From Pigmentiphaga litoralis (GTDB lineage Bacteria; Pseudomonadota; Gammaproteobacteria; Burkholderiales; Burkholderiaceae_B), in the NCBI RefSeq assembly GCF_014651835.1, contig NZ_BMXQ01000002.1:744001-808000 (forward strand): a stretch of DNA of 64,000 bases, read 5' to 3'. A model generated the notes under the pieces. The model had not been told where the DNA came from and made no database searches. It worked only from the letters and a program-made list of their open reading frames with translations. How positions within the stretch are numbered: position 1 is the first letter of the stretch; each line of letters opens with the position of its first letter. A program made the position numbers and the translations under genes. Below, piece after piece: positions 34,168-43,093 of the stretch.

Positions 34168-35561
34168 GCTGCGGCCCCTCGACGGCCGATCGTGCCGATC
34201 AGCGGCAGGGGCAGGCCTTTGAGCAGATCGTCCCGCGTGCGCACGCGTCGATTGAACAGTTCGAGCATCAGCGCGATGAACAGGCCCGCTGCCACGCCTA
34301 CCAGCAGGCCCGACACCAGGTTGCGGCGCACCTTCGGCCCCGACGGCGCGCTGGGCAGTTCGGCCGCGCGCAGCACGGCCAGGTTGGGCAGCGTGATGCT
34401 GCTGGCCATGAGCAGGCCGTCATATTTCTGCAGCGCCGCGTTGTAGATCTGCTGGACGCTGGCCAGCTGGCGTTCGTAGGACACGAGCCGGTCGCGGCCC
34501 TGCATCTGTTTGAGCACCCGGTCGCGCTGCGCGTCGATGTCGCGGTTCAGCGCGGCTTCCTGCATGCTCAGGCGGGCCGTGTCGCCGCCCTGGCTGTCCA
34601 TGGCCGCGCGCGACGAGCGGTCCAACCGCGCGCGCAGTTCCTGCCGCTCGGACACCAGGCCGACCACCGTGGGGTGCCGGTCGCCCAGCGTAGCCTGGGC
34701 TTCGGTCAGGCGGCGTTCAACGTCATTGAGCTTGCCGCGCAACTCCTGGATCGGCCCGAACTGGCCGACTTCGGGGATTTCTTCCGGGCGGATGCCGCGC
34801 TGGACCAGTTGCCGCGTGGCTGCGCTGCGGGCCTGCGCGGCCTGCTGCTGCGCGCGCACGTCGGCCAGTTGCAGCGACAGCTGATTCAGGCGTCGGGTGT
34901 CGATGTCGTCGTTGTCGGTCGCCTTGAGCAATCCGGTCTCGCGTTGATAGCGCGTGATGTTTTCCTGGATGGCGTCGGCTTCCTTGCGCAGTTGTTCGAG
35001 CTGCGCGCTGTATTGCTCGGTGCGCGAGCGGGCCGCGCGGCTGGCGATCTGCTGCGTCATGCCGATGAAGGCATTGACCACGGCGGCCGAAAAATCGCGG
35101 GCCATTTCTGGCGTGCCGGCGGTGTAGGCGACTTCGAGCACCCGGCTGCCGCGCTTGTTGATGACGGTGGTGTTCTTGTTCAGGTTGTCGATCAGGTCGT
35201 CATGCGCCCGGGCTTCGCCCAGCTTCTGCACGGCTTCCTGGTACTGCGCCGACTGCGTGAGATTCAGGGTGTCGACGACTTGCTGCGCGACCACCTGGCT
35301 CTTGATCATGTCGATCTGAGTCTGCATGTAGCTGTCGTCCAGCATCGCCGAGAAGTTGCGACCGTTGATCGGGTCGTTCTCGCGGTAGTCGACGTAGATG
35401 TCCGACGACGCTGTCCACTGGCGCGGGAGCGAGGCCGTAATGGCGGCGGTGACGCCCACCATCACCACCACGGTCGTGATAATCAGGGTGCGCCGCGCGG
35501 CCACCATCGCTGCCAGCTGGCTCAGCGACAACAGCGAGGAGTCGGTAGAAGACGAATTCAT
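34164..35561 (-). CDS. Wzz/EpsF-type chain-length determinant protein
   Basis: 465 residues. Helix 1 at 22-45, a long periplasmic region with coiled-coil stretches (about 170-220 and 330-380), and a second membrane helix near 430 (LVSGLLVGVAAGLFIALMLEL) with a short cytoplasmic tail. The PRQWTASSDIYVDY block and the conserved Pro-rich segment before helix 2 match the Wzz/EpsF co-polymerase family. It sets polymer length with EpsG. It is the first gene of the eight-gene leftward operon, which uses overlaps or short gaps throughout. Confidence 0.87.
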   Translation of the reverse strand: MNSSSTDSSLLSLSQLAAMVAARRTLIITTVVVMVGVTAAITASLPRQWTASSDIYVDYRENDPINGRNFSAMLDDSYMQTQIDMIKSQVVAQQVVDTLNLTQSAQYQEAVQKLGEARAHDDLIDNLNKNTTVINKRGSRVLEVAYTAGTPEMARDFSAAVVNAFIGMTQQIASRAARSRTEQYSAQLEQLRKEADAIQENITRYQRETGLLKATDNDDIDTRRLNQLSLQLADVRAQQQAAQARSAATRQLVQRGIRPEEIPEVGQFGPIQELRGKLNDVERRLTEAQATLGDRHPTVVGLVSERQELRARLDRSSRAAMDSQGGDTARLSMQEAALNRDIDAQRDRVLKQMQGRDRLVSYERQLASVQQIYNAALQKYDGLLMASSITLPNLAVLRAAELPSAPSGPKVRRNLVSGLLVGVAAGLFIALMLELFNRRVRTRDDLLKGLPLPLIGTIGRRGAAA

Positions 35562-35732
35562 GAATGCAACGCGCGAGATAGGAGGGGCGAGCGCGCCCGA
35601 CCGGCCGGGCGCAAGTCAACAGAAGTTACCCCTTTTGGGTGACCTTAGCTACGCCTTAAGGATGAATCCGCCCACTATGGCCTCGGGTTGTTGCACGCCG
35701 GACTCATCCCTGTAACGGCGCTGTACCTGGCG

Positions 35733-35765
35733 AAAAAAAACCCGCTACGGCAGGCGTTGCGGGTT
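35733..35765 (-). terminator. Intrinsic terminator after the Bug gene
   Basis: On the minus strand the stem GCGGGTT/AACCCGC pairs 35759-35765 with 35739-35745 around a 13-base loop, and eight T residues follow (35733-35740). It lies 58 bases past the Bug stop and would end the degradation operon, separating it from the EPS promoter. The remaining bases to 35562 show no other gene. Confidence 0.8.
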
Positions 35766-35822
35766 GGTGGGGGCCCGAAGGCCGCAGCGGATCGCGCCGG
35801 TCTGGCGCAAGGCGTCGAAGGT

Positions 35823-36800
35823 CTATTCCGGAAGAATGTCGATTTCTTTCGTAATGGTGGCCCAGCGTGCGGTCTCGGCCTTCAGGAACGCACCGGTCTG
35901 GGCCGGGCTGTAGCCGGGGGCGGCGATCGGGCCGACCGTTGCAATCCTGGCGGCCACTTCCGGGTCGGCCAGCAGGGCGTCGATGTCGCGGTTCACGCGC
36001 TCGACCACCGAAGACGGCGTCCCGGCAGGCGCCACGACGGCGAACCAGCCCACCATGTCGAAGCCCGGCAGGCTTTCGGCCAGGGCGGGCACCTGCGGCC
36101 AGTCGGCCAGGCGGGTGTCGGCCGTGGTGGCGAGCAGACGCAGGCGGCCCTGCTTGGCCAGCTGCGCGGTGGACGCCACGTCGGCCACGATGGCGTCCAC
36201 ATGCCCGCCCATCAGGTTCTGCGTCGAGACGCCGACCGATACGTAGGGCACCAGGTTGGCCTGGGCGTTCGACCGCGAATTGAACAGCCGCGCGATCATG
36301 CCGCCAAACGTGCGCGGGCCTTCGTTGCCCAGCGAAAAGGTGCCTGGCGCGGCCTTGGACTTGGCGATCAGTTCATCGATGGTGCGGATCGGGGAATCCG
36401 CCCGCACCAGCACGCCGAACGGGCTGCGCGCAATGAAGGAGACCGGCACGAAGTCCTTTTCCGGGTCATACGGCAAGGTCTTGAACAGGAAGCGGTTGGT
36501 GACCAGCGCCGCCGTCGTCGCAAAGTAGAAGGTGTAGCCGTCGGCCGGGGCGCGCGCCGCGGCCTGGGCGCCCACGGTATTCTGCCCGCCCGGCTTGTTC
36601 TCGATCACGATGGCCTGGTTCCATTTGGCATACAGCCGCTCGGACAGCATGCGCGCAATGTTGTCGGGGCCCGAGCCGGGCGGTTGCGACAGCACCATCT
36701 TGACGGGCTTGTCGGGCCAGGCCTGCGCAAAGGCGTTTGCGATTGGCAAGGGGGCCAGCGCGCTCAGCGCCAGGACTTTGATGAGATCTCTACGGTTCAT
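35823..36800 (-). CDS. Bug-family periplasmic solute receptor
   Basis: 325 residues. Signal peptide MNRRDLIKVLALSALAPLPIANAFAQ, then the Bug fold: WPDKPVKMVLSQPPGSGPDN, AIVIENKPGGQNTVG, ADGYTFYFATTAAL and WFAVVAPAGTP. It is 59 bases after the hydroxylase gene on the same strand and ends at a terminator, so it is the last gene of the cluster and probably binds the pathway substrate for uptake. TTT membrane components are not adjacent. Confidence 0.87.
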   Translation of the reverse strand: MNRRDLIKVLALSALAPLPIANAFAQAWPDKPVKMVLSQPPGSGPDNIARMLSERLYAKWNQAIVIENKPGGQNTVGAQAAARAPADGYTFYFATTAALVTNRFLFKTLPYDPEKDFVPVSFIARSPFGVLVRADSPIRTIDELIAKSKAAPGTFSLGNEGPRTFGGMIARLFNSRSNAQANLVPYVSVGVSTQNLMGGHVDAIVADVASTAQLAKQGRLRLLATTADTRLADWPQVPALAESLPGFDMVGWFAVVAPAGTPSSVVERVNRDIDALLADPEVAARIATVGPIAAPGYSPAQTGAFLKAETARWATITKEIDILPE

Positions 36801-36859
36801 TGCATGTCTCCAGCTATTGTTGTCGGTATGAGGATGTCGTTGCGTCGTTGTTGTCGTTC

Positions 36860-38479
36860 TCAGGCCAGGGTGTCCGCGAGCCTGCGGGTCAGATCGGCCA
36901 GCGCCTGGCCAGACGCCGCCGTGCCATACACATAGCGGTCCGGCCGCACCAGCGCCGCCGTGCTGCCATGCCGTTCGAACCAGGCGGCCGCCACGCCTTC
37001 CTTTTCCGGAAGCGTCTCGTCCAGCCGTACGATCTGCAGCCCCGGTATGCCCTGGGTGGACGGGGCCGGACCGTCGTACCCGGCGCCCAGCACCAGCAGC
37101 CAGCCGTTGCCGGCAACCGTGTCCAGCCGCACGTCCTTGCCGTCCTGGCGCAGCCAGGGTTGCGGGAACAGCGTGCCGCGCGCCGGGTTGGTGGCCGGGG
37201 CGAGCAGGCCGGTGTCGAGGGGCGGAATCACGTCCTGGCGCGGGGTGTCGCGCACGACGCCGCCGCTGTCGGCCAGCAGATGCGCGTCACGCGCCCGCGC
37301 CTTGTCGATGTCCCGTTCGCAGATCACCGCGCCGATTGCCTTGATCCGCGATGTCAGTTCCTGGACATGCGCCTTGCGCTCGTCGCCGTAGCTGTCGAGC
37401 AGCCGTTCCGCGGCGCCACCGGCTATCTCGCCACGCAGCACCGCGCCCAGCTTCCAGCTCAGGTTGGCGACGTCCCGCACGCCCTGGCACATGCCCTGGC
37501 CCAGGAAAGGGGGCTGCTGGTGGGCGGCATCCCCCGCCACGAACACCCGCCCCGCGCGCCACCGGTCTGCCACCAGCGCATGGAAGCGATAGCTGGCCTG
37601 GCGCCACAGCTCGCCATCGTCCGGCGTGATCCACCGCGACAGCAGCTTCCAGGTTTCTTCCGGCTGCGTGACCTTGGCCGGGTCTTCACCTTCCTTGAGC
37701 GAGATCTCCCACCGGCGATGGTTGCCCGGCCCGATCACGATCGTGCAGGGCCGTTCGGCTTCGCAATACTGGACACTGGTGGTGGGCAACTTGGCCAGGC
37801 CGCGTTCATTGGCCAGCACGTCCACCACCAGCCAGGGCTCGTCGAACTGCAAGTCTTCCAGCGTGATGCCGACCTGCTCGCGCACGAAGCTCGATGCGCC
37901 GTCGCAGGCGACCACATAACGGGCGCGTACCGTGTCGGTCCGGCCATCGTCGTGCGTGACCGACAAGGACACGACCGCATCGTCTTGCGTCACGGCCGTC
38001 ACACTCGCCCCCAGCGCCACCGTCACGTTCGTCAGGCTGCGCACGTGTTCGCGCAGCGCCTGTTCCACCGGCGGTTGCGAGAACACGTTGGACGGCGTGT
38101 ACCCCAGCGGGTAGGGCGGCGCGATCATGGTCAGGCGTTTGATCAGCTGACCATCCACACCAAAGTATTCCGACGGCGTGAAGGGTTCGACATGCGCCGC
38201 GATCCGGTCGACGATGCCCAGTTGCTGGAACACCCGCAGGATTTCATGATCGATCGCGATGGCGCGCGGCTTGTCATAGACCGTGTGCTGACGATCGCAC
38301 ACGTGCACCTTCAGACCCTGGCCGCCCAGCAGCCCGGCGGCAACCGCGCCCGAGGGGCCGAAGCCGACGATGGCAACGTCATACAGCATGGACGACGCGC
38401 CCGAGGCGGCCTGCCGCGCGGCCGAGTCCACGTCCTCTTCCACGCCCTGGTTCACGCCGTGTTCCCTGTTCGCGTCCAT
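36860..38479 (-). CDS. FAD-dependent hydroxylase (MhpA/PheA-type)
   Basis: 539 residues. An unusual 30-residue polar lead precedes VAIVGFGPSGAVAAGLL, the FAD motif; the DG block is VVACDGASSFVREQVG near 185 and the GD block VFVAGDAAHQQPPFLGQGMCQG near 295. The rest matches the thioredoxin-like tail region of 3-(3-hydroxyphenyl)propionate hydroxylase-type enzymes. These flavin enzymes add a hydroxyl ortho to a phenol to give a catechol. An extradiol dioxygenase and a FAH hydrolase are upstream in the same operon. The start at 38479 lies just after the FAH stop; the later M31 has no ribosome site. Substrate unknown. Confidence 0.85.
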   Translation of the reverse strand: MDANREHGVNQGVEEDVDSAARQAASGASSMLYDVAIVGFGPSGAVAAGLLGGQGLKVHVCDRQHTVYDKPRAIAIDHEILRVFQQLGIVDRIAAHVEPFTPSEYFGVDGQLIKRLTMIAPPYPLGYTPSNVFSQPPVEQALREHVRSLTNVTVALGASVTAVTQDDAVVSLSVTHDDGRTDTVRARYVVACDGASSFVREQVGITLEDLQFDEPWLVVDVLANERGLAKLPTTSVQYCEAERPCTIVIGPGNHRRWEISLKEGEDPAKVTQPEETWKLLSRWITPDDGELWRQASYRFHALVADRWRAGRVFVAGDAAHQQPPFLGQGMCQGVRDVANLSWKLGAVLRGEIAGGAAERLLDSYGDERKAHVQELTSRIKAIGAVICERDIDKARARDAHLLADSGGVVRDTPRQDVIPPLDTGLLAPATNPARGTLFPQPWLRQDGKDVRLDTVAGNGWLLVLGAGYDGPAPSTQGIPGLQIVRLDETLPEKEGVAAAWFERHGSTAALVRPDRYVYGTAASGQALADLTRRLADTLA

Positions 38480-38480
38480 C

Positions 38481-39344
38481 TCAGGCCTCGGCGCGGATCG
38501 GGTTGGACAGGGTGCCGATGCCTTCGATCTCGACTTCGAAGGTATCGCCCGCGCGCATCCAGACCGGCGGCTTGCGGGCCTGGCCCACGCCCGCCGGGGT
38601 CCCCATGATGATCACGTCGCCGGGCTCCAGCGTCATGGCCTCGCTCAGCAGCGCAATGGTCTCGGCCACGCCCCAGATCATGTCCGTGGTGTTGGCCTGC
38701 TGCATGACGTCGCCGTTCAGACGGCCTTCGATTTTCAGGCCCACGGCGGCGCGGGGCAGGGCATCGGCCGTCACCAGCACGGGGCCAAAGCCGCCGGTGC
38801 CATCAAAGTTCTTGCCTATGGTCCATTGCGGCGTACGCTTCTGATAGTCCCGCACCGACATGTCGTTGAAGCAGGCGTAGCCGAACACGTAGTCGGGCGC
38901 AGCGTCTTGCGAGACGTGGCGCGGCACGCGGCGGCCGATCACCAGCGCCAGTTCGGCTTCGTAGTCGAAGCGTTCGGACACTTTTGGAAGGATGCCGTCG
39001 GCGCCATGGGCAATCAGCGAACTGGCCCCGCGCAAAAAGAACCACGGGTACTCGGGCTTGTCGCGGCCGCCTTCCTTGGCATGGTCGAAGTAGTTCAGGC
39101 CCAGGCAGATGATCTTGCCGGGTTCGGGCACGATCGGGGCCAGGGTCAGGCCGGTCATCGGCAGGCGCGGCGCATCCGACGCCAGGGCCTTCTCGCACGC
39201 GGCCTGCAGGTCGATGCCGGCGGCCAGCGCCTGGCGCAGGTCGGCGGGCACCGTGGGCACGGCGGCGTTGAGGTCGATGACGGCGTCGCCGTCCACAAGG
39301 CCCAGGCGGGGCGCACCCGATTGGACGAAGGTAGTGAATCGCAT
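38481..39344 (-). CDS. FAH-family hydrolase (meta-pathway)
   Basis: 287 residues. N-terminal extension of about 75 residues, then the FAH core: IICLGLNYFDHAKEGG, the metal-binding ERFDYEAELALVIG, YACFNDMSVRDYQKRTPQWTIGKNFDGTG and VIIMGTPAGVG. The acidic metal ligands are present. In aromatic pathways, this family hydrolyses or decarboxylates the ring-cleavage product. Two bases separate it from the next gene, the hydroxylase, so they are coupled. The exact step (hydrolysis, decarboxylation or isomerisation) cannot be told. Confidence 0.82.
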   Translation of the reverse strand: MRFTTFVQSGAPRLGLVDGDAVIDLNAAVPTVPADLRQALAAGIDLQAACEKALASDAPRLPMTGLTLAPIVPEPGKIICLGLNYFDHAKEGGRDKPEYPWFFLRGASSLIAHGADGILPKVSERFDYEAELALVIGRRVPRHVSQDAAPDYVFGYACFNDMSVRDYQKRTPQWTIGKNFDGTGGFGPVLVTADALPRAAVGLKIEGRLNGDVMQQANTTDMIWGVAETIALLSEAMTLEPGDVIIMGTPAGVGQARKPPVWMRAGDTFEVEIEGIGTLSNPIRAEA

Positions 39345-39434
39345 GGCAGATCCGAAAAAAGGGTAAGCGGGTGGCGTGCCTGCGCTGCGGTCAGGCAGTC
39401 GCGGGATCGGGCAAGAGGGAAAAGGGCGTCTTGG

Positions 39435-40352
39435 TCAGGCGTTTGCCGGGGCGGGCGTCTTCACGAAAAACAGGGCGCGCTGGGCGGCTTTCAGGTTGGC
39501 GCTGGGCGGCGCCGAGATGCCCCAATGGTCGATGCGTCCGGCCGGCCAGCTCCAGTCGCCAGGCCCGCCCACCTTGTAGTCGTCGTCGATCTGCTGGACT
39601 TCGGCGGTGTACTCGATCACCTCGCCAAACGGGCCCACGAAATAGCTGAAGGCGTTGTTGCCCGGACCATGGCGGCCAGGGCCCCACTCGATCACGTGAC
39701 CCGCATCTTTCATGCGGCCGCCGCCGCGCATCACCGACTCCAGGTCCGGCATCACGAACGCGACGTGATTGATCGCGTCGTTGTCGGCGTCGCCCAGGGC
39801 AATGCTGTGGTGATCGCGGTTGCAGTTCATGAAGGCCATGATCTTCGTGCGGTCCGACAGGCGGAAACCAAAGGCTTTCTCGAAAAACGCCTGCGATGCC
39901 GCCACGTCGTGGCTGTTGAAGACAGCGTGGGCCAGCCGGATCGGGCGGTCCTTGGCCTCGGTGGTATCGGCATGGCGCGCATCGTTGGCAACCACCTGGA
40001 GCAGGCGCCCGTCGGGATCGCGCACGGTCAGGCCGGTGCCACCGCCCGGCTCGGCAATCGTTGCCAGGGGCACGGCAATCGTGCCGCCTGCCGCGATCGC
40101 GGCGGTTGCTATGGCTTGCAGCGCCGCCTCGTCATGCGCCCGCAGGGTCACCTGGCGGATTTCGGCCGTGTCGCCCCCCCGATGCAAGGCCAGGATGTGG
40201 TGGTCGGGACCGGTGCCGCGCAGGTAGATCGCGTCGTCGCAGCGGTCGGCAACCGTCAGGTGCCAGACCTGGGTGTAGAAGGTTTCGGCGCGCTGCAGGT
40301 CGGGCACATTCAGCGCAACACTGCGCAGCGACTGGATCGTGGGGGAAGCCAT
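39435..40352 (-). CDS. Type I extradiol ring-cleavage dioxygenase (VOC family)
   Basis: 305 residues from ATG 40352, which follows GGAG by 6 bases; an upstream open stretch to 40424 has no site. Two glyoxalase/VOC folds, with the Fe(II) triad in the second half: His in LAHAVFNSHDV (near 150), His in NRDHHSIALGDAD (near 195) and Glu in GEVIEYTAEV (near 250). This is the arrangement of catechol 2,3-dioxygenases and relatives. In the operon it would open the catechol made by the hydroxylase. Specific ring substrate is unknown. Confidence 0.82.
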   Translation of the reverse strand: MASPTIQSLRSVALNVPDLQRAETFYTQVWHLTVADRCDDAIYLRGTGPDHHILALHRGGDTAEIRQVTLRAHDEAALQAIATAAIAAGGTIAVPLATIAEPGGGTGLTVRDPDGRLLQVVANDARHADTTEAKDRPIRLAHAVFNSHDVAASQAFFEKAFGFRLSDRTKIMAFMNCNRDHHSIALGDADNDAINHVAFVMPDLESVMRGGGRMKDAGHVIEWGPGRHGPGNNAFSYFVGPFGEVIEYTAEVQQIDDDYKVGGPGDWSWPAGRIDHWGISAPPSANLKAAQRALFFVKTPAPANA

Positions 40353-40380
40353 CAGGGTCTCCGTTCTGTTATCGGTACGT

Positions 40381-41568
40381 TCAGGACGGCAAGGCAAACG
40401 CGCGCGCCAGAAAGCGCTTCGCATTGCCAGCCGTCACCTGGTCGACCGCGGCGGCATCGAGGCCGGCCGCGGCCAGGCTGTCGAGCGGCGTGCGGTCATG
40501 GAAATTGAAGGGGTAGTCGGTGCCCAGCATCAGCTGGCTGCTGCCAAAGCGGGCCACCAGGTGCGACAGCGTTTGCGCGTCGAACACCAACGTGTCGTAG
40601 AACAGCTTGCGGGCCTGTTCGATGGGCGATTCCGGAATGCTGTCGCGCAGGGCGGGGAACACCTGCCAGCCCTGCTGCAGGCGGGGCAGCAGCATGGCCA
40701 GCGTGCCGCCGCCGTGGCTGAAGGCCAGCCGCAAGGACGGCAGCTGCTGCATCAGCCCGCCGGTAATGACCGACGCCGCGGCCAGCCCGACATCGGTCGG
40801 GTAGGCCAGCACCTGCTGCAAGGGCGGCGGGCCGATCAGGCGGTCCATGCCGGCGGGCTTGATCGCGTGCACCAGCAAGGCGGCATCCAGGGCGACGCAG
40901 GCTTCAAAAAAGGGAAGGAAGCGCGGGTCGCCGATTGGCACGCCGTTGATGTTGCTGCCGATCTCGACACCCGCAAAGCCCAGGGTCTCGATCACATGTC
41001 GCAGTTCCTGGATCGCCAGGTCCACGTCCTGCAGCGGCACGGCGCCCAGGCCCAGCAACACGCCGTCAGAAGCGGCGCACATCTCGGCGATCTGTTCGTT
41101 CAGAAAACGCAGCAGGGGCTGCGCGTCGGACGCGTCCATCCAGTAGGACAGCAGTTCGGGCATGGGCGAGATCGCCTGGTGCTTGAGACCCATGCCGGCC
41201 AGGTCCGACAGGCGGCGCGGTACGCTCCAGCATTGCTCCGACACGGTGCGGTAGGTCTTGCCCGCGATCATGACGTGCCGATGGCAAAGGCCCCGCTGCG
41301 GCGGCGCATCGGCCATGCTGGGCCACGATGCAGGGATCGTGCTGCCGAGGTAGGACGGGAGGTGGCCCGGCACGATGTGCGCGTGGATGTCGATGCCGCA
41401 GGCGCAGCGCGGGGTGCCTGAGGGTGCCAGGATGGACGACCTGGCGGATGATGCAGCTGACGCGCTTGACGTGGCTGCAATGGCTGACGTGCCGGTTGCG
41501 GCTGCCGTTGCTGACGGCGTGGGCGCGCCAGCCGCCGCCACGCCATGCGCGCCGCTGCGCTCAGCCAT
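40381..41568 (-). CDS. ACMSD-type amidohydrolase/decarboxylase
   Basis: 395 residues from ATG 41568, which overlaps the GlcG stop by 8 bases. The metal-binding signature is GIDIHAHIVPGHLPSY (HxH near 65), with further ligand-type histidines in LLVHAIKP and LAFSHGGGTLAM, and the acidic ligand in LMLGTDYPFNFHD near 340. This is the amidohydrolase-2 group that includes aminocarboxymuconate-semialdehyde decarboxylase. It probably decarboxylates a ring-fission product of the cluster. An odd lead of about 50 residues made almost only of Ala, Ser, Thr and Gly precedes the catalytic domain; a shorter start cannot be excluded. Confidence 0.8.
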   Translation of the reverse strand: MAERSGAHGVAAAGAPTPSATAAATGTSAIAATSSASAASSARSSILAPSGTPRCACGIDIHAHIVPGHLPSYLGSTIPASWPSMADAPPQRGLCHRHVMIAGKTYRTVSEQCWSVPRRLSDLAGMGLKHQAISPMPELLSYWMDASDAQPLLRFLNEQIAEMCAASDGVLLGLGAVPLQDVDLAIQELRHVIETLGFAGVEIGSNINGVPIGDPRFLPFFEACVALDAALLVHAIKPAGMDRLIGPPPLQQVLAYPTDVGLAAASVITGGLMQQLPSLRLAFSHGGGTLAMLLPRLQQGWQVFPALRDSIPESPIEQARKLFYDTLVFDAQTLSHLVARFGSSQLMLGTDYPFNFHDRTPLDSLAAAGLDAAAVDQVTAGNAKRFLARAFALPS

Positions 41569-41986
41569 GAACCAGGCCCGCGGCGTGGACCCCGGCGATG
41601 CAGATGGCTTCGTCCTCGTCGCCCGACCCCCCGCTGGCGCCGACCGCGCCCAGCATGTTGCCGTCGGCATCGCGGATCAGCACGGCGCCTGTCTGCGGCA
41701 AAAAGCGGCCTTGCGCGGTCGATGCCAGCGTCACGAAAAAGTTGGGGTTGTCCTTGGCGCGCTGGGCCAGGGTGCGGCTGGATGCGTCCATGCCCACGGC
41801 GGCCCAGGCCTTGCCAGTGGCGACATCGATGCGGAACATGCTGGCGCCGTCCTGGCGCTGCGCGGTCTTCAGGTGCCCGGCATCATCGAGCACGACGACG
41901 GCCATGGGCTTGTAGCCGCTGGCGGCCGACTGATGCAGCGCCGCGGTAATGATCTGGTTGGCCTGATCCAAGGTAAGCCGGGTCAT
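41561..41986 (-). CDS. GlcG/HbpS-family protein
   Basis: 141 residues from ATG 41986, seven bases after GAGGAG. The family pattern is clear: LTLDQANQIITAALHQSAASG near the start, MAVVVLDDAGHLKTAQRQDGA, and near the end GAVLIRDADGNMLGAVGASGG with DEAICIAGV. Members have been linked to glycolate operons and haem binding, but in many aromatic clusters the role is unknown. It is the first gene of the leftward degradation operon and faces a LysR regulator across 120 bases. Confidence 0.85.
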   Translation of the reverse strand: MTRLTLDQANQIITAALHQSAASGYKPMAVVVLDDAGHLKTAQRQDGASMFRIDVATGKAWAAVGMDASSRTLAQRAKDNPNFFVTLASTAQGRFLPQTGAVLIRDADGNMLGAVGASGGSGDEDEAICIAGVHAAGLVHG

Positions 41987-42067
41987 GGCGCGTCTCCTCA
42001 CGTTATTGTGAGACGGAGTCTACGAGCGCGCGGCCCATCCATCCAGACGATTTGGCGGATAGTTAAA

Positions 42068-42082
42068 ATCCACCGCGTGGAT
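42068..42082. promoter_or_regulatory. LysR-type operator ATCCAC-CGC-GTGGAT
   Basis: A perfect 6-3-6 dyad with the T-N11-A spacing of LysR-family recognition sites. It lies 25 bases before the LysR start and 81 bases before the GlcG start on the other strand, where an autoregulating activator of a divergent operon normally binds. Confidence 0.6.
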
Positions 42083-42106
42083 AGTGTTTACGGAGATACT
42101 GGCGGA

Positions 42107-43006
42107 ATGGATATCCGAACGATCGACCTGAACCTGCTGCGTGTGTTTGACGCGATGATCGAACACCGCAGCGTGACCCGCGCGGCCGAGGCCCTGGACC
42201 TGAGCCAGCCCGCCATGAGCGCGGCGGTGGCCCGGCTGCGCAGCCTGTTCGACGATGCGCTGTTCGTGCGCACCGGCTCGCAGATGCGGCCTACGCCCCG
42301 CGCCACCGCGCTGGCTCCCGCGGTGCACCGGGTGATGGATACGGTGCGCAGCGAGATCCTGCAGGCGCATACCTTCGACCCCGCGACCAGCGAACGGACC
42401 TTCACCATCATCACGCCCGACATCGGCGAGATCAATTTCCTGCCCAAGCTGCTGACCCGTTTTACCGAGTCCGGCGCGCGCCTGAACATCCGGACGCTGG
42501 CCATGCCGCGCCATGCGGCCGCCGAGGCGCTGGAATCGGGCGAGGCAGAGCTGGCGATCGGCTACTTTCCCGACCTGCACAAGGCGGGTCTGTTCCAGCA
42601 GCGGCTGTTCCGGAATACCTTCGTGTGCATCATCCGCGACGACCACCCCACGATCGGCGCCACCATGACGCTCAAGCAATACCTGGCGGCGCCGCACGCG
42701 GCCGTGCGGCCGGGGCGCGAGCATCTGTTCGAAGAATTCCTGCAGCAGCGGGGCCTGACGCGGCGCGTGCAGCTCGAGACGTCCCACTTCACCAGCCTGC
42801 TGCCTATCATTGAAGGGTCGGACCTGATCGCGACCGTGCCGCGCGACCTGGCGGATGTATGCGTGCGCCATGCGCGGATTCGGATCGTGGATGTGCCGAT
42901 CAAGGCCCCGACGATCGAAGTGCATCAGTTCTGGCCACGGCGGTTCCACAAGGATGCCGGGAACATGTGGCTGCGCGCGCAGGTGCACGAGCTGTTCAGG
43001 GCGTGA
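42107..43006 (+). CDS. LysR-family transcriptional regulator
   Basis: 299 residues. An N-terminal winged helix (LLRVFDAMIEHRSVTRAAEALDLSQPAMSAAVARLR) and a C-terminal inducer-binding region. The pattern (MDIRTIDLNLLRVFDAMIE, DDALFVRTG) is that of the NahR/LinR/NodD-like branch, often tied to aromatic degradation. The gene diverges from the six-gene degradation operon and shares a promoter region that contains the dyad at 42068, so it probably activates that operon in response to an aromatic inducer. Confidence 0.88.
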   Translation: MDIRTIDLNLLRVFDAMIEHRSVTRAAEALDLSQPAMSAAVARLRSLFDDALFVRTGSQMRPTPRATALAPAVHRVMDTVRSEILQAHTFDPATSERTFTIITPDIGEINFLPKLLTRFTESGARLNIRTLAMPRHAAAEALESGEAELAIGYFPDLHKAGLFQQRLFRNTFVCIIRDDHPTIGATMTLKQYLAAPHAAVRPGREHLFEEFLQQRGLTRRVQLETSHFTSLLPIIEGSDLIATVPRDLADVCVRHARIRIVDVPIKAPTIEVHQFWPRRFHKDAGNMWLRAQVHELFRA

Positions 43007-43093
43007 CGGGGAAACGTCGCGCAGGTGGCGCGCCTGACTGCGGTACGTGTCTGACGTGTCGGACCTTCCGGTCTTCAGGCACGCGTCTTCCCG

